Positions 26,003 through 34,350 of a DNA stretch of 52,981 nucleotides are shown here, in pieces. This stretch comes from Rhodococcus zopfii NBRC 100606 = JCM 9919. GTDB lineage: Bacteria > Actinomycetota > Actinomycetes > Mycobacteriales > Mycobacteriaceae. The number at the start of each line of letters is the position of its first letter. Position 1 is the first letter of the stretch. Below the pieces are notes generated by a model, which was not told where the DNA came from, searched no databases, and worked only from the letters and a program-made list of their open reading frames with translations. Position numbers and translations under genes: made by a program. Location of the stretch: positions 1 to 52,981 of the forward strand of contig NZ_BCXI01000050.1 in assembly GCF_001895025.1 (NCBI RefSeq). The letters are read 5' to 3'.

Positions 26003-26851
26003 TCAGTATCCGGCGATCGTGGTCGCGAGACGTTCGATGTACGCGAGGACCTCGTCCTGGGAGCGGTCTGGCAGACCGAAAACTACTTCGGTGACGCCAT
26101 TTTCGCGCCAGAGACGCAGTTCGTCGAGGTCGGGACGACCGGCCAGGGCGAGTACCTCGGGGCTGCCTTCACGTCCGGCCTCGGTCCACATCTTCTGCAG
26201 GCGCCGGACATGCTCGTCGATGTTGCGGTCGCGTGGGGTGGTGATCCAGCCGTCGGCGGAGCGGACGATCCACTCGAAGTTGCGGTCGGTGGGGCCGGCG
26301 CCGAGGAGGATCGGCGGACGCGGCTGCTGGATGGGCTTGGGCCACGCCCAGCTCGGGCCGAATTCGACGAACATGCCGTGATATTCGGCTTCTTCCTGAG
26401 TCCACAGCGCGGCCATCGCCTCGAGGTACTCGCGCAGTGCGGTCCGGCGCTTCTTGGGCGGAACGCCGTGGTCGGCGAGTTCCTCGGCGTTCCAGCCGAA
26501 TCCGGCGCCGAGAACGACGCGTCCGCCGGAGAGATGGTCGAGGGTCGCGATGGTCTTGGCCAGGGTGATCGGGTCGTGTTCGAGCGGCAGCGCCACCGAC
26601 GTGCCGAGACGGATGGTCGAGGTGACGGCAGCGGCGAGGCCCAGCGTGACCCACGGGTCCAGGGTGCGCATGTAGCGGTCGTCGGGCAGCGTCTCGTTGC
26701 CGGTTCCGGGATGGGCCGATTCCCGGTTGATCGGAATGTGGGTGTGCTCGGGCACGTAGAAGCTGTCGAAGCCGTGTGCTTCGGCGGCTTGCGCGGCCGT
26801 CTCGGGTCGGATGCCGCGATCGCTGGTGAACAGGGTGATGCCGTGGCGCAC
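26003..26851 (-). CDS. LLM class F420-dependent oxidoreductase
   Basis: Encodes 282 residues, a luciferase-like TIM barrel. The N-terminus MRHGITLFTSDRGIRPET, then FDSFYVPEHTHIP, TIRLGTSVALPLEHDP and LDHLSGGRVVLGAGFGWN are typical of mycobacterial F420-dependent LLM proteins (Rv0953c-like group). ILLGAGPTDRNFEWIVRSAD lies in the F420/FMN phosphate region. The substrate is not predictable. It is divergent from the KstR-like TetR gene; the shared 260-base control region contains a KstR-type site and a third copy of the TGGACA operator, tying it to the sterol genes. Confidence 0.83.
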   Translation of the reverse strand: MRHGITLFTSDRGIRPETAAQAAEAHGFDSFYVPEHTHIPINRESAHPGTGNETLPDDRYMRTLDPWVTLGLAAAVTSTIRLGTSVALPLEHDPITLAKTIATLDHLSGGRVVLGAGFGWNAEELADHGVPPKKRRTALREYLEAMAALWTQEEAEYHGMFVEFGPSWAWPKPIQQPRPPILLGAGPTDRNFEWIVRSADGWITTPRDRNIDEHVRRLQKMWTEAGREGSPEVLALAGRPDLDELRLWRENGVTEVVFGLPDRSQDEVLAYIERLATTIAGY

Positions 26852-26886
26852 GGTGCTCCCTCTCTTTTCCGGTGACTGTCAAGAAA

Positions 26887-26900
26887 TGTAACGCGTTCTA
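26887..26900. promoter_or_regulatory. KstR-type operator
   Basis: TGTAACGCGTTCTA fits the published KstR pattern TnnAACnnGTTnnA at every fixed position (it reads TAGAACGCGTTACA on the other strand). It lies 36 bases upstream of the LLM gene start. The nearby TetR gene encodes a KstR-like protein. Confidence 0.65.
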
Positions 26901-26921
26901 TCCCGCGGGGAAAGAGCTAAT

Positions 26922-26935
26922 TGGACAGGTGTCTG
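26922..26935. promoter_or_regulatory. Shared operator, copy 3 (LLM/TetR intergenic region)
   Basis: TGGACAGGTGTCTG has the same form, TGGACA-NN-TGTCTG, as copies 1 and 2. A further partial half (GTGTCCG) lies 5 bases downstream. It sits between the divergent LLM and KstR-like TetR genes. Confidence 0.6.
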
Positions 26936-27114
26936 ATTTTGTGTCCGATTGCTGAATATGCGCTGGTCCAGGGATGGCCGGGGCGCTCTCGCGGTCTCGT
27001 CGAGTGGGACACGGGGGTTCGTCGCGGGGTTGGCGTGCCGTGCCGTCGAGTGCGGAAGGTGATGAATGGCGCTCCACTAGGCTGGTCCGGTAGACCACAC
27101 GGAAGGTGACGGTG

Positions 27115-27744
27115 ATGGCGAAGGAGCCGACGACGGGCGAGGCGGAGCCGGGCGCGGGACTCAGACCCGCGCAACGCGCTCGGTACGACCGCATCATCGC
27201 CTCGGCGAAGGAACTCGCCGCGGAGGGCGGATACGACGCGGTGCAGATGCGCGCGGTCGCGGAACGCTCCGGGGTCGCGCTCGGTACCGTGTACCGCTAC
27301 TTCCCGTCGAAGAACCACCTGCTCGTGGTGGCGATGCTGCAACTGTTCGAGCAGTTCGCGGCGCAGTTCGACGTCGAGCACACGCCCGGCTCGTCACCGC
27401 AGGAGCGGGTCATGTGGGTGCTGCACGGGGCGCTCGCGCAGCTCGAAAGCGAACGCCGGCTGTACGACGCGCTGGTGCGTGCGTCGATGTTCGCCGACGC
27501 CTCGTCGTCGGCCGAACTGGACCGCCTCGGCCGGGTCATCACCGGTATGTACGCGCGCGCTGCGGGAATCGAGACCATCACCGAGGAACTGCTCAACGCC
27601 GTGCGCATCATCACCGACGTGTGGATGTCGAGCCTGGTGAGCTGGGCGGCGGGCCGGCACACCGCGGAAGAGGTGATCGCGCACATGGATACCGCGGTCG
27701 GACTGGTGTTCTCCCGGCTCGAACGGTTGCAGCAGGCGGGCTGA
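27115..27744 (+). CDS. KstR-like TetR family regulator
   Basis: Encodes 209 residues from ATG 27115 (GGAAGG 8 bases upstream; two in-frame GTGs precede it). The DNA-binding domain reads GGYDAVQMRAVAERSGVALG and TVYRYFPSKNHLL, almost the wording of KstR (GGYEAVQMRAVADRADVAVG in my memory of Rv3574). The ligand domain has RASMFADASSSAELDRLGRV and IITDVWMSSLVSWAAGR, again as in KstR, which binds 3-oxo-cholestenoyl-CoA type ligands. It is a KstR paralogue or orthologue; the master KstR may lie elsewhere in the genome. It probably acts on the site at 26887. Confidence 0.82.
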   Translation: MAKEPTTGEAEPGAGLRPAQRARYDRIIASAKELAAEGGYDAVQMRAVAERSGVALGTVYRYFPSKNHLLVVAMLQLFEQFAAQFDVEHTPGSSPQERVMWVLHGALAQLESERRLYDALVRASMFADASSSAELDRLGRVITGMYARAAGIETITEELLNAVRIITDVWMSSLVSWAAGRHTAEEVIAHMDTAVGLVFSRLERLQQAG

Positions 27745-27771
27745 CCCGGCCCCACGCAGTGGGGGACCGGG
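27745..27771 (+). terminator. Hairpin terminator after the KstR-like gene
   Basis: CCCGGCCCCAC pairs with GTGGGG-GA-CCGGG around a GCA loop, directly after the stop codon. The next gene is convergent. Confidence 0.65.
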
Positions 27772-27803
27772 TCGGCGGAGCTGTGGGGGTCGCGCCCCGA
27801 GTG

Positions 27804-28640
27804 CTATCCGGCTGTGGCGGGGACGTCGACGATTCCGACGGTCGGCAGGAAGAAGCACGACGTTTCGCCGTTGGTGACCGTGCCGAACACGGCCGCGAGG
27901 ACCGTGCCGGAACCGGTGTCGACCGGCGCGACGCGGGCGCCGCCGAGCGGAACGGCGCTCGCGAAGAACTGGGAGATGGCCCCGGCGGCGAGCGACTTGA
28001 ACTCGTTCGGAACGGTGTCCGGCACCGCGGCGGCCGCGGCCTCGGCGACCGTGCCCATCGGGACGAAACCGCCCTGGAACGTGCTGATGTTGAACCACGC
28101 GACCTGCATCCCGGTCGTGTCCTCGCCGTCGCGCTCGATCGCGGCCGGGACGAACGCGAACAGTGTCTGGCCGGCGTCGACGGCGTTGATCTTCAGATCC
28201 TTCAGCAGCGGGAGCGGAGCCAGGTTCGGCCACGGTCCGGGGACTGCGCCCGCGACGGCGGGTGCGATGCCGAGCGGCAGACCGCTGTTGTCGTTGCAGA
28301 AGGGTGCGCCGGTCGGGTACAGGAACGGCTCGATGCCGAGTTTGCGCAGGAAGTCGACGGCATCCTGGTAGGCGGTGACAGGGCTCGCGTCGGCGACATC
28401 GGTGACGCCACCGCGCGCGCCGGCGATCGCTTCCGCTGCGGCGACCGCGGTGGGGTCCACGCCCGCTGAGCTGCGAAGCGCATCGAGCACTGTGGGCAGG
28501 GGGTCGACTGCGGGTGCCGGCTCGGCGGGGGCGACGGGGTCCGCCGACGCAACGGTCGGGAGGGCGAGCGCGACGGCTGCCGTGACGACGGCTGCGGCAC
28601 CTGTCAGACGCATCCGATGACGGGTGGTCCTGCGTGTCAT
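27804..28640 (-). CDS. Secreted protein of unknown function
   Basis: Encodes 278 residues from ATG 28640 with AGGAG upstream. A Sec signal peptide is clear: basic start (TRRTTRHRMR), hydrophobic stretch AAAVVTAAVALALP, cut after ASA near residue 33. A proline/alanine-rich linker follows. The mature part has GIEPFLYPTGAPFCNDNSGL and TNGETSCFFLPTVGIVDVPA, with C115 and C261 as a likely disulfide pair. Such proteins are common in mycolate-bearing actinobacteria, but I do not recognise a named family. It should lie outside the membrane or in the mycomembrane space. Confidence 0.7.
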   Translation of the reverse strand: MTRRTTRHRMRLTGAAAVVTAAVALALPTVASADPVAPAEPAPAVDPLPTVLDALRSSAGVDPTAVAAAEAIAGARGGVTDVADASPVTAYQDAVDFLRKLGIEPFLYPTGAPFCNDNSGLPLGIAPAVAGAVPGPWPNLAPLPLLKDLKINAVDAGQTLFAFVPAAIERDGEDTTGMQVAWFNISTFQGGFVPMGTVAEAAAAAVPDTVPNEFKSLAAGAISQFFASAVPLGGARVAPVDTGSGTVLAAVFGTVTNGETSCFFLPTVGIVDVPATAG

Positions 28641-28913
28641 GAACTGCTCCTGTGCGTGTCGGGACGGTGGTCGTCCGCACCCCGGGACAAACTCTAAAGT
28701 CTCAAGTGATAGTTGAGGGTGCTGGGGACAGCAGATCACACGAGCCGGACGAACGCGAGCCCGCCGCGCAACTGCGTTATGCAAACGAAATGTCTCGTGT
28801 GCCCGAATCGGATCGGCATCGATCGATGCGGTCGGATCCCCGTGGGATCGCAGAGGAGGACACTGGGAGCAGAGGACCCCGGAAACAGGGGGATTCGTCA
28901 CCGGGAGTACGTC

Positions 28914-29120
28914 ATGGGAGTGTTGAAGGGTCTGCTCGGCGTAGTGGTGGGACTTCTGACAGCCGTGCTCGGCACGGTCGTAGGAGTGCTCGCGGCGGTG
29001 GTGTGGCTGGTCGGTGCGGTGCTGTGCGTGACGATCCTGCTGCTGCCACTGGGAATTCCCGTCGTGAAACTCGCCAACCGGTTGTTCGGCCTGGCGGGAC
29101 AGCTCATGCACCTGCCGTGA
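28914..29120 (+). CDS. Small membrane protein
   Basis: Encodes 68 residues, GGGAG 8 bases before ATG 28914. It is almost wholly hydrophobic: LKGLLGVVVGLLTAVLGTVV and VGVLAAVVWLVGAVLCVTIL form two adjoining membrane segments with the glycine/valine repeats of a helical hairpin, then a short tail ending LAGQLMHLP. It ends 7 bases from the convergent flippase-like gene. Function unknown. The 270 bases upstream hold a small dyad (CTCAA-N7-TTGAG at 28701) that may belong to its promoter or that of the secreted protein. Confidence 0.6.
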   Translation: MGVLKGLLGVVVGLLTAVLGTVVGVLAAVVWLVGAVLCVTILLLPLGIPVVKLANRLFGLAGQLMHLP

Positions 29121-29127
29121 CCGAGCG

Positions 29128-30366
29128 TCAGTCGTCCTTCCACAGCGTGCCCAGGTCGGGGCCGGGCTCGTCGTCGGCCGGTGCGCCCCGATAGCGCAGT
29201 GCGAACACGATCCACCCGATCACCGCGATCATCAGGAAGCTGATCAGGCGGTACACGACGACGGCCGACAGAGCCTGGGCGCCGGTCATGCCGCTCGCGG
29301 TCAGCGCCGGCACGAGCACCGCGTCCATGACGCCGAGGCCGGCGGGTAGCAACGGAATCGCGCGGCTCGCCGCGGTTCCGGCCGCGTAGGCGACCGCGAT
29401 ACCCGCCAGGCTGGGGGTGCCCCCGATCGCGTACGCGGCGAACGCCAGGCACGCCCCGTCGCACAACCAGTTGAGGATCGACCACGAGAAGGCCCTCAGC
29501 GTATGCGGCCGGTCCAGTTGAACGGCGCTGAGTTGGTCGACGATCCGCTTCCAGGCCCGCACCCACGTGCGTTCCGGCTTCTTGCGCAACCGGTTGAAAC
29601 CGCGCAGCGCGATGATGCCGATCGACTCCAGCGATCCGGGATTGCTGGCCGCATACTGCACCAGCACGACGAAGGCTGCGAACCCGCCGATCGAGAAGAT
29701 CAGGGAGAACGGGTTGGTGGCCGCGCCGACGAGCAGTGCCCCGACGAGCCCCAGCAGCGCCAGGCCCGCGACCTGCAGCAGGCCGGCCATCACCAACTGC
29801 CAGGTCGCGACCACCGGGCTCGCGCCCCACTTGCGCATCTGCCGATACGTGAAGGTGGTCCCCAGGACGGGCCCACCGGGAAGGGTGACACTCATGGAGT
29901 TCGCGGCATAGGACACCGACAGCGACTGGCGTTGCGTAACGGTGACATCGGCCGCGGCCAGCAGGGTGCGTTGCACCCGCGCGAAACTCGACATCTCCAG
30001 CAGCGACGCCCCGATCGCGACGGCGACCCACTGCCAGTGCAGATCGCCGAGGGTCTTGACGCTGTTCGACAGCTCCGGCCAGATCAGGATCGCCTCGACC
30101 GTCAGGACCACGACGAGCACGACCCCGACGATCCATTTCAGGTATCGCCGGTGCGCAGGTTTCAGGCCGTTCCCGTTCCCGGTGTCGCTGCCGTTCCCGG
30201 TGTCGCTGTCGTTCCCGGTGTCGCTGCCGTTCCCGCTGTTCCCGCCGTCCTCTCGACCCCGACCTCCGTCCCCACGACCCTGTGCGTCCCCCTCCCTACC
30301 TCCGTTGCCGCTGTCGCCGCGGCCCCCGTCGGTGTCGTGAGGCTCGCCGGAATCGCTGTCGCTCAT
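29128..30366 (-). CDS. Lysylphosphatidylglycerol synthase TM-region/UPF0104 family membrane protein
   Basis: Encodes 412 residues from ATG 30366. The first 70 residues are polar and repetitive (GNGSDTGNDSDTGNGSD) and probably cytoplasmic. A membrane core of about eight helices follows, including WIVGVVLVVVLTVEAILIWP, and PLLPAGLGVMDAVLVPAL, the signature of the LPG synthase transmembrane (AglD/YbhN-like) family. The soluble MprF transferase domain is absent, so it is more likely a lipid flippase or transporter than a lysyl transferase. It ends 7 bases from the small membrane protein and starts next to the acyltransferase genes, which fits a membrane lipid role. Confidence 0.78.
   Translation of the reverse strand: MSDSDSGEPHDTDGGRGDSGNGGREGDAQGRGDGGRGREDGGNSGNGSDTGNDSDTGNGSDTGNGNGLKPAHRRYLKWIVGVVLVVVLTVEAILIWPELSNSVKTLGDLHWQWVAVAIGASLLEMSSFARVQRTLLAAADVTVTQRQSLSVSYAANSMSVTLPGGPVLGTTFTYRQMRKWGASPVVATWQLVMAGLLQVAGLALLGLVGALLVGAATNPFSLIFSIGGFAAFVVLVQYAASNPGSLESIGIIALRGFNRLRKKPERTWVRAWKRIVDQLSAVQLDRPHTLRAFSWSILNWLCDGACLAFAAYAIGGTPSLAGIAVAYAAGTAASRAIPLLPAGLGVMDAVLVPALTASGMTGAQALSAVVVYRLISFLMIAVIGWIVFALRYRGAPADDEPGPDLGTLWKDD
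30175..30246 (-). repeat. 18-bp tandem repeat inside a coding region
   Basis: Three full copies of an 18-bp unit (gttcccggtgtcgctgcc with one variable base) start at 30175, 30193 and 30211, with a decayed fourth. Being a multiple of three, the array adds six residues per copy, read as GSDTGN on the minus strand, in the N-terminal tail of the membrane protein. Copy number is likely to vary between strains. Confidence 0.8.
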
Positions 30367-30371
30367 GCTCG

Positions 30372-31805
30372 TTATACAACCGCAGGCCAGTGGGCGAGCG
30401 TGCGCCGGTAGAGGTTCTCGACGGCCCGGATCCATTCGTCGAGGTTCTCCTGCGTCCAGTCGCTCACGTCGATCGGTTCGAGGACCGCGACGTCGACCGT
30501 GCCGGATCGCACCAGTGTCGAGTGCTTCCACAGCAGTTCACCGGCGTTGCGGATCACCACCGGCACGATCGGCACGCCCGCCTGCATCGCCATGTGGAAC
30601 GCGCCCTTCTTGAAACGCCCGATCTCGGGCGTCAGGGAGCGGGTGCCCTCCGGAGCGATGACGACGGACGTGCCGCCGCGCAGCGTGTCCACGACCGGCC
30701 CGAGGGCGGCCTTCGCGCGGTCGGTGTTGCTGCGGTCGACGAACGCGGCACCGACGAAGCGCAGCAACGGCCCGAACAGGGGATCGTTCGCCATCTCCTT
30801 CTTGGTGACGCCGGTGAAGTCGTGCCGCAGCACCTTCGCGAGGATGATCGGATCGAGCTGGCTCTGGTGGTTGAAGATGAACACCGCCGGGCGCTGTGCC
30901 CACACATTGGACTCGCCGTGCACACGCACGTCGATGCCGGCCAGTGCGAGGGACACGTCGGAACCGATGCCGAACATCGAATCCAGCGCGACCTTCTTGC
31001 TGCGGTTGACGATGCCGAGACCGATTCCGGTCCACACCGACCCGAACAGGCCGCCGTATGCCGCCGCGGTACGCACCACTTCCTTGGGTCCGGGTGTGCC
31101 GCGCGGCCGGAACCGCAGGATCGGCCATCGGCGTTCGGTGGCGATCTTCGTGAGCGTGCCGTCCGGGTTCGTGGGCGTCGGATTGCCCATCGTGGCAAGG
31201 AAATCGACGTCCTCACCACCGTTGGAGTAGGTGTAGCTCGCGGCACGATCGATGTCGTGTTCGTCCGCGAACGCGATCGCGGCCTCTGCTTTACCGCTGC
31301 GCCACAGTGACTTTCCGTCGACCTTGCCGGTGAGTATCCCGTCCTTCACCTCGAGCGGTGTGTACAGCATGTGCTCGACGCCGAGCACATCCGCCGACGC
31401 CTGGATCTGGTAGCGGGATGCCGACGAAGCGATCACCACCGTGTGCCCGGCCTCCTGGTGGGCCCGGATCAGTTGCCATGCTTCGGGATAGATGTGCCCG
31501 GCGATCGTCGATGCGAACAGTCGCTGCCCGATCTCGTACAGCTCGTCCTCGGTGTGCCCGCCCCACGCCTTGAACGCGACCGCGACGAACCTCTCGAAAT
31601 CGGACTCGCTGTCGGTGCCACGTAGTCCGTTGAGCATCGTACCGGCCAGTTCCGCCGCGCTGACCTTCCCGGCGAGTAGCCGGTCCCGGAAGAAGTGCAC
31701 CCCCGAGAACCCGTGCACGATGGTGCCGTCGAAATCGAAGAGTGCTGCGATCCGAGGTCCCTGCGGTCCGGTCCGGACCCGCTCCAGTGCCTGCTCGATG
31801 TTCAC
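30372..31805 (-). CDS. plsC: Bifunctional HAD-IB hydrolase/1-acyl-glycerol-3-phosphate acyltransferase
   Basis: Encodes 477 residues from a GTG that overlaps the preceding plsB stop (GTGA). The N-terminal half is a HAD phosphatase: ALFDFDGTIVHGFSG (about 20-34, nucleophile and acid aspartates) and YTYSNGGEDVDFLATMGNPT (motif IV). The C-terminal half is PlsC-like: FIFNHQSQLDPIILAKVL (H-x4-D), FVDRSNTDRA, IAPEGTRSL and VPIVPVVIRN. It would acylate lysophosphatidic acid at sn-2; the phosphatase half might dephosphorylate the product. This fusion is known in mycobacteria next to plsB (Rv2483c), though the protein here is about 100 residues shorter. Confidence 0.88.
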   Translation of the reverse strand: MNIEQALERVRTGPQGPRIAALFDFDGTIVHGFSGVHFFRDRLLAGKVSAAELAGTMLNGLRGTDSESDFERFVAVAFKAWGGHTEDELYEIGQRLFASTIAGHIYPEAWQLIRAHQEAGHTVVIASSASRYQIQASADVLGVEHMLYTPLEVKDGILTGKVDGKSLWRSGKAEAAIAFADEHDIDRAASYTYSNGGEDVDFLATMGNPTPTNPDGTLTKIATERRWPILRFRPRGTPGPKEVVRTAAAYGGLFGSVWTGIGLGIVNRSKKVALDSMFGIGSDVSLALAGIDVRVHGESNVWAQRPAVFIFNHQSQLDPIILAKVLRHDFTGVTKKEMANDPLFGPLLRFVGAAFVDRSNTDRAKAALGPVVDTLRGGTSVVIAPEGTRSLTPEIGRFKKGAFHMAMQAGVPIVPVVIRNAGELLWKHSTLVRSGTVDVAVLEPIDVSDWTQENLDEWIRAVENLYRRTLAHWPAVV

Positions 31806-34171
31806 CGATCCGCCTTCCTGTTCGACACGTCGAGAGACTCCGCGAGCTGGACGCGCTTGCCGACGGCGAGCAGGTCCGCCGCGAACGCGCGGCGCCGCTC
31901 GCGGACCTCTTCTCCGCCGGTCTCGAGCAGACCTCGATTGCCCGCCAGCTGCAGCGCGGTCGCGAACAACTCCGACGACACCGATTCCGGTCCGTACAAC
32001 CGGCCCTGCAGCAGCATCTGGGTACCCACCGCCACGCATTCGTCGAGGAACGCGGTGCGGTCCAGTTTCAGCGACGGGTCCCGCAACGCCAGCCGCTCGG
32101 CGACGACGAGCTGGGCGTCGAAGAACGACCGTAGCGTGCGGTGCACCATGAAGAACCCGGTCTCGATGAGCGCGGACAGCGCGACCTGCTCGGATCGGGG
32201 CAGCTCGTCGCTCCACTCGGCGACCAGCAGCGCCAGCTCGGCGCGCATCTGGGCTTCGAAGGTGTCGCGATCGGGGAAGAAGAACTCGAACTTGAGCAGG
32301 TCGCGCAGGTTCTTCGCCTCCTCCCACGCGACCACCACCGGGTTTTCGTCCGGGTTCATGTGTGCACAGAGGATCGACAGTTCGAGGATCGCGCGGTTGA
32401 CGAACCAGTGCACCCCGCTGTTGCGGTAGAACGCGGCGACCAGGTGCTGGCCGCGCTGGATCGAGTAGACCGGTTCCTCACCGCCGGAATAGGTGGTGAC
32501 CACGCCGGCGTCGGTGAGCGAGCCGAGTACCCTCGCGAGCCCACCCTCCATGTCCAGGACGGACAGTTCACCCTGCGGCAGGTTGCGGGCCTCGATGTAC
32601 CGGCGTACCGGGGCGATCACCGCACGCACCTCGTCGAGCGTCAGCGCCCGGTCGCGCACGCCCAACAGTGCCAGTGTCACCAGGCAGTTCACCGTGATCG
32701 GGGTGGCGCCGTTGATGCCGACCGCGACCTCGAACGCGACCTTCTGCAGCGCTTTGCGGGTCCGTTCGGAATGCTCGGTCTCGTCTCGGGCGGGTTCGGA
32801 TAGTTCGGGATCGCCGCTGCCGGCCAGCAGTCCGTGCATCGACAGAGGCTCCCCGAACCGGACGTACACGTTGCCGGCGCTGCGTCGTTGATTGCGGGCG
32901 TAGCGGGCCAGCCAGGTCAGGCCCTCCGGCTTCTTCGTCGCACCGGTCTGCTCGGCGGCGACCGCGGCGACCTCCGCGAGTCCCTCGTAGGTGATCGACA
33001 CCGGCACCAGCATGGCGTCTTCCACGCGGCCGGTCCGGATCGCGTTGGCCACGTAGTTGAGCAGCCCGAACCTCGGCGCTCGCAGTTTGCCGGTGCGGGT
33101 ACGCCCGCCCTCGAAGTACCACTCCAGGTTGAAGCGTTTCGTCAGCAGGTACGCGAAGTACTCCTCGAGTGCCGCTTTGTACACGGCGTCGTCGCCGAAA
33201 CTGCGGCGGATGAACACGGTGCCGGTGCGACGCGCGATCGGCCCGATCGGCCAGAACGTCAGGTTCGCGCCACCCATCAGGTGATTTCGCGGGAATTCGT
33301 TGTTGGCGAGGATGTCACCGAGCACGAACGCGTCGGCGTACGAGCGGTGCGACGGAAGGAACACCAGCGGCCGACGCCGGTTGAGTTCCCGCAGCGACCG
33401 CAGTCCCGACTCGTCCGCGTGCACACTCCAGGCCGACGAGTGCAGCGGACGCATCGCCTGCGTGAACAGGTCGGTCACCAGGCGGGACTGCACGGCGACG
33501 AGTTCCCCGAGGACTGCTCGCGCCCGCGAGTCGACCTCCTCGCGGGAGATGTTGTGTTCCTCGGCGATCGCCTCGAGGCGCCGCCGGAACGACCCCGAAT
33601 CCATGATCTGCTCGGCCACGAGACGCGGCACCTTGTAACGGTCGCCGATGACGGCGCGTTCGGAACGTTCGAGCGCAACTACGGCGCGCCGGGTGATGTG
33701 CCGGGCGAGCAAGTCCGGTGCCGGATCGCCGTCGTCCGCCTGCAGCGACGCCTGCAGCTCGCTCAGCGGCGCCGGGTCCGCGACAACGATGCGGTGCCGG
33801 TCCGAGGACCGGCCGACGAGCCACTGCTGGATCAGCCGGTTCGGATTGCGCGGATTGGTCAGCGCCAGTATGTCGGAGAACCGCACGCGACGGGCACCGT
33901 CGCGTGCGGAGGGCAGCCACACCACCTTCACCGGCACGATCAGTGGATCGTCGCTGCGTGGCACCAGTTCGGCGGCCAGAACCTTCGAATCGAGATCCAG
34001 GACCGCGGGGGTGGCGTCCGTGTCGTATTCGGCCGGCAGACCGCCGGAACGCATCCAGCGGGTGATCAGGTCTCGCTCGATCGACGTGGTGGCCGCGGCG
34101 ACCACCACGGTCGGCCGGCTCGATGTCCCCGAGCCCGATACCTCCGAGCCGCTCTGCCCTTTCACACCCAT
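31802..34171 (-). CDS. plsB: Glycerol-3-phosphate 1-O-acyltransferase
   Basis: Encodes 789 residues from ATG 34171, the same length as I recall for mycobacterial PlsB2. A GTG at 34165 has better spacing from GGGGAGG. It performs the first acyl transfer in phospholipid and triacylglycerol synthesis. Active-site motifs: FLPSHRSYADAFVLGDIL (H-x4-D), GTVFIRRSFGDD, WYFEGGRTRTGKLRAPRFG and MLVPVSITYEGL. The long flanking parts are typical of membrane-bound PlsB and absent from PlsC. Followed with overlap by the HAD-PlsC gene, so successive acylations are encoded together. Confidence 0.92.
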   Translation of the reverse strand: MGVKGQSGSEVSGSGTSSRPTVVVAAATTSIERDLITRWMRSGGLPAEYDTDATPAVLDLDSKVLAAELVPRSDDPLIVPVKVVWLPSARDGARRVRFSDILALTNPRNPNRLIQQWLVGRSSDRHRIVVADPAPLSELQASLQADDGDPAPDLLARHITRRAVVALERSERAVIGDRYKVPRLVAEQIMDSGSFRRRLEAIAEEHNISREEVDSRARAVLGELVAVQSRLVTDLFTQAMRPLHSSAWSVHADESGLRSLRELNRRRPLVFLPSHRSYADAFVLGDILANNEFPRNHLMGGANLTFWPIGPIARRTGTVFIRRSFGDDAVYKAALEEYFAYLLTKRFNLEWYFEGGRTRTGKLRAPRFGLLNYVANAIRTGRVEDAMLVPVSITYEGLAEVAAVAAEQTGATKKPEGLTWLARYARNQRRSAGNVYVRFGEPLSMHGLLAGSGDPELSEPARDETEHSERTRKALQKVAFEVAVGINGATPITVNCLVTLALLGVRDRALTLDEVRAVIAPVRRYIEARNLPQGELSVLDMEGGLARVLGSLTDAGVVTTYSGGEEPVYSIQRGQHLVAAFYRNSGVHWFVNRAILELSILCAHMNPDENPVVVAWEEAKNLRDLLKFEFFFPDRDTFEAQMRAELALLVAEWSDELPRSEQVALSALIETGFFMVHRTLRSFFDAQLVVAERLALRDPSLKLDRTAFLDECVAVGTQMLLQGRLYGPESVSSELFATALQLAGNRGLLETGGEEVRERRRAFAADLLAVGKRVQLAESLDVSNRKADR

Positions 34172-34245
34172 GCCTCCCCGTCTGCCGTGCCGCCCCACAG
34201 CAAACTACCGCGTGAACAGGGCTGTGCTCGGTACAACGACACGAC

Positions 34246-34259
34246 GGGGCCACCGCCCT
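34246..34259 (+). promoter_or_regulatory. DosR-box-like sequence
   Basis: GGGGCCACCGCCCT fits GGGnCnnnnGnCCC except for the last base, and lies about 90 bases before the Rv2004c-like gene, a DosR-regulon member in M. tuberculosis. A single degenerate GC-rich match in GC-rich DNA is weak on its own. Confidence 0.3.
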
Positions 34260-34350
34260 GGCGTCGCCGGGCGAACGGGTGCACGCTGAGGCATGGTTGA
34301 CCACGACGCGCCCGTACAGCGGAGCGGGTGTCGGGAACGGAGGGAAGACG

